From NORP259 sp041398705 (lineage in GTDB: Bacteria; Planctomycetota; UBA1135; GCA-002686595), in assembly GCA_041398705.1 (NCBI GenBank), contig JAWKUI010000006.1, positions 62,001-126,000 of the forward strand: DNA of 64,000 bases, in the 5' to 3' direction. The notes under the pieces were generated by a model. The model was not told the DNA's origin, did no database searches, and saw only the letters and a list, made by a program, of their open reading frames with translations. How positions within the stretch are numbered: the first letter of the stretch is position 1; each line of letters starts with the position of its first letter. The translations under genes and the position numbers were made by a program. Shown piece by piece: positions 43,175-51,314 of the stretch.

Positions 43175-46100
43175 CGGTCCCCCTCTTGCAGGTACTTCTG
43201 CACCGCCGGATCGCGCAGGAACTGCGACATCACGTAGACCGCCCCGTGGGACGAGGTCGTCGCGGTGTCATGGATGTACACCACGACGATGAACTTCGGA
43301 TCCCCCGCGGGCAACCAACCGGCGACCCAGGTGTGTTTGCGCACGCCCTCGACCCACTCCGGATCCATGCTCAGGGAGGGATCCCAATGGTCCCAGTCCG
43401 GTTTCGCCCCGGTGGTGATGTAGTCCGCGCTGCCCGTCTTGCAGATCAGCTGCGCGCCGATTTCCGCCTCGGACAACCCCTTGTTGTGGGCGCTGCCCCC
43501 ATCGCGGGCCACGACCTGCTCCATCGCCTTGCGCACCACGGCCAGGTTGTAGTCGGCCACCGGGATCGGCCGGAACTCGTGCGGCACCTCCACGTCGCCG
43601 ATGCGCCGCGCGATGCGCACCGACGGCAACTGGCCCGTCGCCAGGCCGGCGTAGGCGCGGGCCATCTGCAAGGGCGTGGCGGACAGGTGGCTGAGGCCGT
43701 TGCCGAGGCGTTGGCGTTCGATCGGCGTGTATTCCGCCAATTCGGCGAACGCGTACTCCTCGAGCAGCCCACCGCGGCCCGCGAGGCCGAACTGCAGGAT
43801 GCCGGTGCGCTCGCCGAGGCCGAACGCGGCGAGCATGGGTTGGAAGTCCCCGGAACCGTAGAGGTGCTCCCCGACCTCGGCGAAGTACGTGTTGCACGAC
43901 ACGCGGATCGCGTGGGCCAGGTCGATGTCGGGGCGGCCCGCTTCGGCGTTGGCGTTGCTCGAGTGGCCATACTTGCTATGGCAAGCCACCTCGCCCCACC
44001 CCGCACCGGACTTCTTCTTCGTGTGCGTGCTCCAGTGGCACAACACACGCGGCTGGTCGGCATTGAGCCCGAGGTATTCGAGGGCCCAGGACGCGACGAG
44101 CGGCTTGAGGATCGAGCCGGGCGGCTGGAAGGTCGGCATGCGCATCGGCCGGTTGACCACCACCTCGCGCTGGCCGTCCTGGTGGGGTTCGCGGGGCCCG
44201 GGGATGACCGGCGCTGCGGCGGCTGCCAGCAATTCCCCATCGGGCCGCAACACGACGATCGCACCCACCGGCGAGCGGTACCACTCCGGGTCGAATCGCC
44301 CGTCCTGGCCCAGCGGCGCTTCGGGATGGTTGATCACCCACTCCGCCGCGCGCTGCAGGTCGATGTCGAGGGTCAGGGTCAGGTCTTGGCCGTCCTGGGG
44401 CGGCTCGAAGATCGGCGCATGCCCGTCGTCGCTTTCTTCGAGCCCGCCGATCTCGCGAAAGCCGTTGCGCCCCGCCAACTCGTGGTCGAAGTACCCTTCG
44501 ATGCCGCTGCCGCCCACCGTCTGGTTCGGCATCAAGCTCTCGGCCGCCGCCTCGACGACGAACTTGCGGTCCTCGTCGTCGAGTTCGGCCTTGCGCCAGA
44601 TCTCCTCGGCCTGCCGTTCCTGGGCGCTGCGTTCGAGCAGCGAAACCAGTTTCGGCGAACGGGTGCGGCCGATCAGCAACGAGCCGAGCAGGCGCGGCTC
44701 CTCGCCGGGCACGCCATCGTCGACGAGCACCTCCGCCTGGCGCGAGCGCACGCTCTTCACCACCAGACCGGCGTAGTCGGTGTGATAGCGTTCGACGTGG
44801 TGCACCATCTCTTCGCTGGGATGGCGCGCGAAGCTCAGCGGGCGCGAACTCATGTCCTTGATGACGTGATCGCGATCCTCGAGCGCAGCGCGTACACCGT
44901 CCGTGCTCACGCGCACCGGTTGCGGCAGACCCGCGAGCAGATCGCCGGCGAACGAATCCACCTGGAGCTGCCAGGCGGCGAGCACCGCTTCGATCGGCTG
45001 CAACTCCCCCGGCCGCCAATCGGTGCGCTGGCCGTTGCGGCCGGGCAGCTCGTACAAGGCCTGGGCGATGGCCCGCGTGGCCTCTTCGCCGCCGGTCAGA
45101 TCCGCCAGCGGCTGCAACGCAGCCTCCACCAGCGCCGACCCTTCGAGCGGTGTCGCGCGCAGGCTGCGCATCTGCAAGGGCAGCACGGGCACCGCGTCCC
45201 ACCCATCGGGCAGGGGCGCCGCCAGGGCGCTCGACAATTGCCCGAGCACGCGCAGGTGGTCCAACCCGCGCCAATCCATCACCGCGCGGCGACGCGGATC
45301 GGGCCGGCTTTCCGGCAGGGCGAATTCGTGGGCCAGGGCATCGAGCACGCGCTCCCCCGGATCCCCGTCCTGCAGCTGCATGCGCGCAAAGACGTAACCC
45401 GCCGCATGCGTTTCGATCTCGTCGAGGTAGCTGCCCCCCCGCACCGCCCGCCATTGCTCGAGCCGCGCCTCATCCCAGTAGAGGCACTTCTGCAGCCAGG
45501 CGAGATCGAGCCGCGCGAGGTTGGCGTGGCCCAGGTACCCCGCCGGGAACCCCATGGCGATGGCGAACAGGCGATCCGCCGCCAGGTTCTCCGAGCGTTC
45601 GCGGGCCCGGTCGAGCACGCGCACGATGCGCTGCAAGCCCGACTCCCCTTGCAAGTAATCCGCGCCTTCGAGCTCCTGCCAATCGATGAAGTGCGAAAGC
45701 TCTTCCAAGTAGCCGAGCGAGCGGTCCACCCGCGCACGCAACTCGCGGCGCAGGCGTTGGCTCGCCGCCGGCGGGCTCTCGTCGGACTTGGCACGCAGTC
45801 CGGCGAGCAATTGCACATACGGCTGGGCCGCCGCATCGCTGTCGCGCAGGTCGCGCAGGATACGGAACTCGCGGCGATCGACTTCGAGCAACCGTTCGAT
45901 GTAGAAGCGCAGCGATTCCGCCCGCGCCGGCCGCCGTTCCTCGCGCCGGGTGTCGCGATCGAGCTCGCCGGGCAACGCCGGGATCTCCACCGAGCCCACC
46001 ACGAGCGGCCCTCCGCGGCCGAACTCGCGGATCTCCGCCGGGGACAACGACACCAGGTGGTCGGCCCACAGCGCGGCTTTGCCCCCGGCCACCTCCGAGA

Positions 46101-46404
46101 GGTCCACCGGTCGCATCAGGGTCAGCGACATGAGCTGTGCGATGTTGCCAAGCGGGTGGCCGCGGCGGAAATCCCGCCAGACGAACTCGATCTCGTACCG
46201 CACCTGGTCGCGCACCCACTCGCGCCCTTGGCGATCGAGGATGCGGCCGCGCCGGTGCGGTACGAGGTGCGCGCTACGTTGCAAGCTGGCCGCCTCGCGC
46301 GCCCAGACCGCATGCTCCTCGACGCTCACCTCGTAGAGGCGCGCGACCATCACCGACAGAGCCAGCACCGCCAGCACCATCAAAGGCAGGAAGCGGCGCA
46401 TCAT
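43171..46404 (-). CDS. mrdA: Penicillin-binding protein 2, unusually large
   Basis: A 1077-residue class B transpeptidase of the elongasome. An N-terminal membrane segment (MMRRFLPLMVLAVLALSVMV) precedes RGRILDRQGREWVRD, a pedestal-domain motif. The catalytic Ser is S764 in PPGSILKP, the SxN motif is S836-C-N in RVSCNTYF, and KTG is at 989-991. In E. coli PBP2 (633 residues) the active Ser is near 330, so about 430 extra residues lie before the transpeptidase domain, mostly charged and helical (about 100-600). The start overlaps the mreD stop (ATGA). The enlarged non-catalytic region may contact other elongasome or envelope proteins. Confidence 0.93.
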   Translation of the reverse strand: MMRRFLPLMVLAVLALSVMVARLYEVSVEEHAVWAREAASLQRSAHLVPHRRGRILDRQGREWVRDQVRYEIEFVWRDFRRGHPLGNIAQLMSLTLMRPVDLSEVAGGKAALWADHLVSLSPAEIREFGRGGPLVVGSVEIPALPGELDRDTRREERRPARAESLRFYIERLLEVDRREFRILRDLRDSDAAAQPYVQLLAGLRAKSDESPPAASQRLRRELRARVDRSLGYLEELSHFIDWQELEGADYLQGESGLQRIVRVLDRARERSENLAADRLFAIAMGFPAGYLGHANLARLDLAWLQKCLYWDEARLEQWRAVRGGSYLDEIETHAAGYVFARMQLQDGDPGERVLDALAHEFALPESRPDPRRRAVMDWRGLDHLRVLGQLSSALAAPLPDGWDAVPVLPLQMRSLRATPLEGSALVEAALQPLADLTGGEEATRAIAQALYELPGRNGQRTDWRPGELQPIEAVLAAWQLQVDSFAGDLLAGLPQPVRVSTDGVRAALEDRDHVIKDMSSRPLSFARHPSEEMVHHVERYHTDYAGLVVKSVRSRQAEVLVDDGVPGEEPRLLGSLLIGRTRSPKLVSLLERSAQERQAEEIWRKAELDDEDRKFVVEAAAESLMPNQTVGGSGIEGYFDHELAGRNGFREIGGLEESDDGHAPIFEPPQDGQDLTLTLDIDLQRAAEWVINHPEAPLGQDGRFDPEWYRSPVGAIVVLRPDGELLAAAAAPVIPGPREPHQDGQREVVVNRPMRMPTFQPPGSILKPLVASWALEYLGLNADQPRVLCHWSTHTKKKSGAGWGEVACHSKYGHSSNANAEAGRPDIDLAHAIRVSCNTYFAEVGEHLYGSGDFQPMLAAFGLGERTGILQFGLAGRGGLLEEYAFAELAEYTPIERQRLGNGLSHLSATPLQMARAYAGLATGQLPSVRIARRIGDVEVPHEFRPIPVADYNLAVVRKAMEQVVARDGGSAHNKGLSEAEIGAQLICKTGSADYITTGAKPDWDHWDPSLSMDPEWVEGVRKHTWVAGWLPAGDPKFIVVVYIHDTATTSSHGAVYVMSQFLRDPAVQKYLQEGDR

Positions 46405-46955
46405 CCGATCTTCGGCCTCCGGTACAGGGTCCCGAGACCCGGAAGGGCGGCGAGCGCGTGGCCCAGCAGGCCCACCGCCAGGGCGCCGACAATGGCCCCG
46501 GGCACCGAATGGCGCACGAGGGTCCAGAAGTCGTGATCGATCCAGGCGCTGGCGCTTTGCTGGCGCAACCAGTGCACGCCCTGGTTCCAGACCGCCACCA
46601 GCAAGCCGGCCGCAAACGCGAGCAACGTGCGCGGCATGGGACCGCTGACGTCGAACCCGCGGCGCAATCCGTTCAAGGCAAACGCCACCCAGGCGTACCC
46701 GGCGAAGATCGCCAGCGGCGCGTCGGCGCTGTAGGCGATGCGCACCAGCGCCAAGAGTCCCGCGACGACCCAGACCTGGGGCCGCGGCACGCGCACGGCG
46801 AGGGCCATGAGCAGCACGAGCGTCGCGTCGGGCAGGAACCGCAGCCCCGCGCCGCCCGCTGGCCAGACCCGCCCCGCCGCCACCAGCAGCAGGGTGTTGA
46901 GCCACGCCGCCCACACGAGCAGCATCAGCGCACCGAACCAGTTGCCTTTTTTCAC
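46401..46955 (-). CDS. mreD: Rod shape-determining protein MreD
   Basis: A 184-residue integral membrane protein with about five or six hydrophobic helices and little soluble sequence (FGALMLLVWAAWLNTLLLVA, LVLLMALAVRV, LALVRIAYSADAPLAIFAGY). MreD sequences are poorly conserved; the call rests on size, topology and place between mreC and mrdA, with ATGA overlaps on both sides. Confidence 0.85.
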   Translation of the reverse strand: MKKGNWFGALMLLVWAAWLNTLLLVAAGRVWPAGGAGLRFLPDATLVLLMALAVRVPRPQVWVVAGLLALVRIAYSADAPLAIFAGYAWVAFALNGLRRGFDVSGPMPRTLLAFAAGLLVAVWNQGVHWLRQQSASAWIDHDFWTLVRHSVPGAIVGALAVGLLGHALAALPGLGTLYRRPKIG

Positions 46956-48346
46956 TGGCCGTCCCCCTCGAACTGGAACGCGTACAGATCGCTGGTCACG
47001 ACCTCATCCGGCAGGGGTTCGACCCACAGGATGTGCGGACCGGGGCCCGGCGGGATCTCCGCCTCCCCCAAGCACAACCCGCGCGGCACGCCGGGGTCGC
47101 CGCTGCCGGTGTAGAGGCGCGCGCGCTGCGGCGTGTCCGACGGCGCGGGCAGGATCGCGGGCCAAAGCAGGCGCAGGCGCCCCGAGGCGTCGCGCCCAAG
47201 GCTGCGCAAGCGACCCAGCACGAAGGTCGGTTCCCCCGCATCGGTCGTGAGCCACAGGGCGAGCGCAGGCACCGAGAAGCCGACGTCGCCGGGCCGCACC
47301 ACATCGGCGCTGTACGGCGTGACCCGCCGCACGCGGCCGAGCAGTCGCACGCCGGAGACGATCGCCGCGCCGTTCTGCAGGCCATCGTGGCTGCCCGCCA
47401 GTAGCGGGAATCCCTCGCGCCAGGGCGCCGCATCGATCATCGGCACGCGCCGCACCGCCAACCAGCGGCCGCGCTGACCCTGCTCATCCACGGGCTCGAG
47501 CTGCGCCTCGGGCGGCAGCCCCGTGTGGATCAACACCTGGAACAAGCCACTCTCGAAATCCACGCCGGGCACTACGCCGAACAGGTCGAAGCGCGTGCGC
47601 TCGTCGGGCTCCGGCGCACGCGTCAACTCGCCCACCTGGAACCCGTTCACGAGCCAAGCGAGGTCGCGCGCGCCCCCTCGGCTTTCGTTGACGAACACCC
47701 GGCCGCGTTCCACCGCGTGGCTCGAAGGATGGTGCACCGCGAGCACCTCCCGCCCTTCGGTGAGCTGGAAGTCCTCGGGATCGAGCAACCCGCCGACCAC
47801 GAACGTCGAGTCGCGCTGCCAGTCCTCTTGGGCAAAGACCACCGCCTGCACCCGCGCCTGGGACGAGGTGATCAGCTCCACCGTGACGTCCTCGAAAGGC
47901 CCCTCCGGTCCCCGCCGCGGCCACACCTCGCGCACGAGTCCGAGGTAGTGATCGCCGGTGGTCACCGGCATGCCCGCGCGCACGAGGCCGGTCTGTTCCA
48001 CGCGCACCATCAACCGGTCCGCCTTTCCCGCCACACGCCCCACGGCCTCGCCGTGCACCGTGATGCCGCCGGGCAGGGGCACCGACTGGGGCGCCGCCTG
48101 ATCGCGCACCCACTTCTCAAGCGAGACGCTCTCCTCCGCCTCATGGCGCCAGAGGCTCTGCAACTCGTCATCCGCGGCATGCACGCGCCCCATGCCCCAC
48201 AGGGGTTTGGCCACGGCCAAGAGGGCCCGCGAGCTCACCAGGAACCGGTCGAGGGCCGCCTCCAACGGCGCCACCGGAAACAACGCCAACGCGGTCAGCG
48301 CCAAGCAGACCACGAACTGCGTGCCTCCCCTCCACCGGATCCCCAT
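46952..48346 (-). CDS. mreC: Rod shape-determining protein MreC (divergent)
   Basis: A 464-residue protein with one N-terminal membrane segment (FVVCLALTALALFPVA), a helical stretch (about 30-85), then beta-rich sequence (VHGEAVGRVAGKADRLMVRV, AGMPVTTGDHYLGLVREVWP, SSQARVQAVVF), the MreC layout of anchor, coiled coil and double beta-barrel. It is longer than typical MreC (about 280-370) because of an extra C-terminal region that repeats similar strand patterns (NGAAIVSGVRLLGRVRRVTP). Gene order mreC-mreD-mrdA-rodA supports the call. The start at 48346 gives a standard N-terminus. In most bacteria mreB lies directly upstream; here it is 7.3 kb away. Confidence 0.82.
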   Translation of the reverse strand: MGIRWRGGTQFVVCLALTALALFPVAPLEAALDRFLVSSRALLAVAKPLWGMGRVHAADDELQSLWRHEAEESVSLEKWVRDQAAPQSVPLPGGITVHGEAVGRVAGKADRLMVRVEQTGLVRAGMPVTTGDHYLGLVREVWPRRGPEGPFEDVTVELITSSQARVQAVVFAQEDWQRDSTFVVGGLLDPEDFQLTEGREVLAVHHPSSHAVERGRVFVNESRGGARDLAWLVNGFQVGELTRAPEPDERTRFDLFGVVPGVDFESGLFQVLIHTGLPPEAQLEPVDEQGQRGRWLAVRRVPMIDAAPWREGFPLLAGSHDGLQNGAAIVSGVRLLGRVRRVTPYSADVVRPGDVGFSVPALALWLTTDAGEPTFVLGRLRSLGRDASGRLRLLWPAILPAPSDTPQRARLYTGSGDPGVPRGLCLGEAEIPPGPGPHILWVEPLPDEVVTSDLYAFQFEGDGQ

Positions 48347-48586
48347 GGGCCGTATTGTGCCGATCGCGGGAGGGCGATGCACTCCAATGCCCCCACCTCC
48401 CCGCCCCACCGGGAACGCAATCCTCCCGTGGGCGGGAGACCAGCCCCCGCGATGTTACGCCCCAGTAACAAGGCACCCCCACCCGAATGCCGCTATCCTG
48501 TCCGGCCCCCACGCCAGGGCCCCCAGGGCCCCCCCCGGCCTGTGGCACGCGAGTTGCTCCACCACCCGCCTGGTCCATCCCGCACC

Positions 48587-49600
48587 ATGAACATGAAAAC
48601 CATCCTCCCCTTCGCCGGCGCCCTGCTGCTGGCCGCTTGCCTGAACACCCAGGGCCCCCAGAAGTCCGAGGCCGTCGTCGCGGCCCCCATGACCCACAGT
48701 GCGGACCCCGTGGCGACCGCCCAGTCCTACGGCATCGACGCCGCCACCCCGACCGAGTACCCGGGCCTGCACAACGTCTTCTGGCTGGGCAAACACATCG
48801 TCTCCGGCAGCGAGCCCCACGGCGACGTCGCCCTCGACAAGCTCGCCGAATTGGGCGTCAAGACCATCCTCTCCGTGGACGGCAAGGCCCCCGACGCCGC
48901 CGGCGCCACCGCCCGGGGCATGCGCTACGTGCACATCCCCATCGAATACAGCGGCATGACCGACGAGGAAGAGGCCGAAATCGCCAAGACCTTCCGCGAA
49001 CTGCCCGGTCCCTTCTACGTGCACTGCTTCCACGGCAAACACCGCGGCCCGACCGCCGCCGCCATCGGCCGCATCGTGCTCGACGGCATCCCGCGCGAAG
49101 AAGCCCTCGCCGAGATGCAGCAATGGTGCGGCACCGCCGTCAAGTACCGCGGCCTCTTCGAAGCCATCGCCTGGGACGACATCCCCACCGCCGCGCAAAC
49201 CCGCGCGATGAAGTTCGACTTCCCCGCTACCCGCACCTTCGAAGGCGTGCGCGCCGCCATGATCCCCATGGCTCGCCACTGGGACGAAGTCAAATACGCC
49301 GAAAAACGCGCCTGGGCCCTCGACCCCGAACACCCCGACATCGTGCCCGCCCAAGAGGCCCTCAAACTGTCCCAACTCTTCACCCAATTGGTGAACATGA
49401 AGGACTACCACCACGCCGAAATGCCCCACACCCCCGAGGTCCAATCCTGGTTCCAAGACGGCCTCACCGGCACCACCGACCTCGCCCGCCTGCTCACCAA
49501 CCAAAACCCCACCGACCCCACCTGGCAATCCGCCACCAAAACCGCCTACGACCTAGCCGCCTCCAGCTGCACCCACTGCCACAAGCAATTCCGCGACTGA
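48587..49600 (+). CDS. Lipoprotein fusing a tyrosine-phosphatase-like domain to a C-terminal c-type heme motif
   Basis: A 337-residue lipoprotein (leader GALLLAACLN, Cys about 18). Residues 55-190 form a dual-specificity/tyrosine phosphatase-like domain: GLHNVFWLGKHIVSGSEPHG, LGVKTILSVDGKAPD, and the P-loop VHCFHGKHRGP with C147 and R153 (CX5R). The C-terminal 130 residues are helical and end SSCTHCHKQFRD: C328, C331 and H332 form a CxxCH heme-attachment motif placed as in cytochrome c-prime. A phosphatase joined to a heme domain in the periplasm is odd. It is read opposite to the surrounding mre genes. The start is chosen just before the signal peptide; a long upstream frame is antisense to mreC. 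Confidence 0.85.
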   Translation: MNMKTILPFAGALLLAACLNTQGPQKSEAVVAAPMTHSADPVATAQSYGIDAATPTEYPGLHNVFWLGKHIVSGSEPHGDVALDKLAELGVKTILSVDGKAPDAAGATARGMRYVHIPIEYSGMTDEEEAEIAKTFRELPGPFYVHCFHGKHRGPTAAAIGRIVLDGIPREEALAEMQQWCGTAVKYRGLFEAIAWDDIPTAAQTRAMKFDFPATRTFEGVRAAMIPMARHWDEVKYAEKRAWALDPEHPDIVPAQEALKLSQLFTQLVNMKDYHHAEMPHTPEVQSWFQDGLTGTTDLARLLTNQNPTDPTWQSATKTAYDLAASSCTHCHKQFRD

Positions 49601-49994
49601 CCCCCTCCCCAGAGCCCAATGCCAAGTCCTCCCAAAGATTGGCGGGCCAATGGAAGCACCAATGCGGAGCATTGGACTAGGCAACATCGATCTCTCCCAG
49701 CGTGACTTGGAGTTCCGAGATTTATTCATTCGGTGACAGAGAATCGGACTTCCCGATAAACCCTAGATCCCCTATGAAAACGGCTCTCCTCCAATCGGTG
49801 TGGGTAAGCCGGGGGTTTGGATTTCCCCCAATACGGCCCCCCCCTAGGGGGGCGCAGGGGCGATTTGAAGTGAATCCGAAAGTGGATATGCCTGTCCTCG
49901 CTACCAGAAGCCGCAAGAGGGCCGGGGTGCGCACGACGTCCGTGGTTCACTGGGGGTGGCCAAACCATCCAGCCCGCTGAGACTCATCGTACGC
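49601..49994. other. Gene-free stretch at the left edge of the inserted region
   Basis: No gene seen. Base composition drops visibly around 49680-49800. A small hairpin (CCAATGC, GGA, GCATTGG near 49659-49675) follows the fusion-lipoprotein gene and may end its transcript. A self-complementary CCCCCCTAGGGGGG lies at 49839-49852. Confidence 0.5.
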
Positions 49995-51222
49995 GTGACG
50001 ACCCTATTGCGCCAGCTGCTCGGCGTCACTTACCTTGTTTGTCCAGTCTTTCCGTTTAGAGCCTTCTGCGCTAGTCGTTTGTGTGCGAAGCCGCCGCCGG
50101 AAGCCTCGTTGGAGCGTCTGCGTGAAGCCAGCGGCCTGCTACGATCAGTGCCCGGCCCGGCGCAGGCGGCACCTGGGGCTGGGATCGCAAAAGATCTGGC
50201 TCGAGTATGCTCCCCGGCGTGTGGAGTGCACCCGATGCCGCACGATCCGGGTCGAGCAGCTGCCCTGGGCTAAGCCCGGCAGCCGGTTCACAAAGGACTT
50301 CGAAGAAACCGTCGCCTATCTGGCTCAGGTCTGTGACCAGACTCAAGTGACCAAGCTGATGGGGAGCGCTTGGTCTACGGTGGAATCCATCGCACAAAGG
50401 GTCGTCGCCTGACGTCTGGATCCGGCAAGGCTGGACAATCTGGTGCGGATCGGGGTCGACGATTTCAGCTATCGACGGCGTTACACATACATGACCGTGG
50501 TCGTGGACCACGGCAAGCGGTGAGTCGTGTGGGCACGAAGAGGCCGCGAAGCAGGCTCATAAGCCGAGTTCTTCAAGGAATTGGGCTCAGAGCGCTGCCG
50601 GAAGATCGAGGCGGCTACCCTCGATATGGCCGGTGGCTTTATCAAGGCGACCGAGAAGTATGTTCCGCATGCCAGAATCGTTTTCGACCGCTTCCACGTC
50701 CAGCGCCTCGCCAGCGTACCGTGGACCAGGTGCGTCGAGAATTGCTGCGGGAGTCCGAGGCACCGATGAGGGCAGAACACTCTTCCGTTAGCGCTTCGCG
50801 CTGCTGAAGAACCATTGGAATCTGAATACGAGTCTGTAGGAGAAGCTTACGAGAACTCAAGAATCCAACAAGGCCCTCTACCGCGCCGATCTCCTCCGGG
50901 AGACCTTGGCCCCCGCCCTGGACTACAAACAACCCGGGCGAGCTAGGAAGGCACTCAAGGATTGGATCGCCTGGGCATCCCGCTCCAAACTACGGCCATT
51001 TTTGCGGGTCGCCGCGACCATCCGCAAGTAGTTCAATGGAGTCCTGGCGTACGTGCACAGAGGCTAATCAACGGCCTAGTGGATGGGATCCAGAACCACA
51101 TCCGGGTTATCGCTAGGCGGGCATATGGATTTCACAGCGCCCCGACCTTTACCGCGATGGTCTTCCTGTGCTGCGGGGGCATCCGCCTCGCTCCACCCCT
51201 GCCGGGATCCACTGGAAGGTGA
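49995..51222 (+). pseudogene. Decayed ISL3-family transposase
   Basis: Remnant of a transposase of about 410 codons. Pieces in order: VTTLLRQLLGV, then after a frameshift FRLEPSALVVCV and HLGLGSQKIWLEYAPRRVEC with a zinc-finger-like CTRCRTIRVEQLPWAKPG. The catalytic-core start LVRIGVDDFSYRRRYTYMTV follows, then AATLDMAGGFIKATEKYVPH with IVFDRFHVQRLAS, and the C-terminal VDGIQNHIRVIARRAYGFHS with MVFLCCGGI. Stops interrupt it at 50410, 50521 and 50560 and further on; frame changes occur near 50030 and 50715. These blocks fit the ISL3 group. No terminal inverted repeats were found, so the element's ends are unknown. Confidence 0.85.
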
Positions 51223-51314
51223 TGAGATGCAACAATATCTGCACGGAGAGTCGAGCATCTTGAACTACCCCCCTTGCAAACGGGGCTTAGCTATCCTCGA
51301 ACGACTATGCAGGC

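Noticed and set aside
43186..46536. 1116-codon open frame on the plus strand
   Set aside because: Antisense to mrdA, whose active-site motifs are all present.
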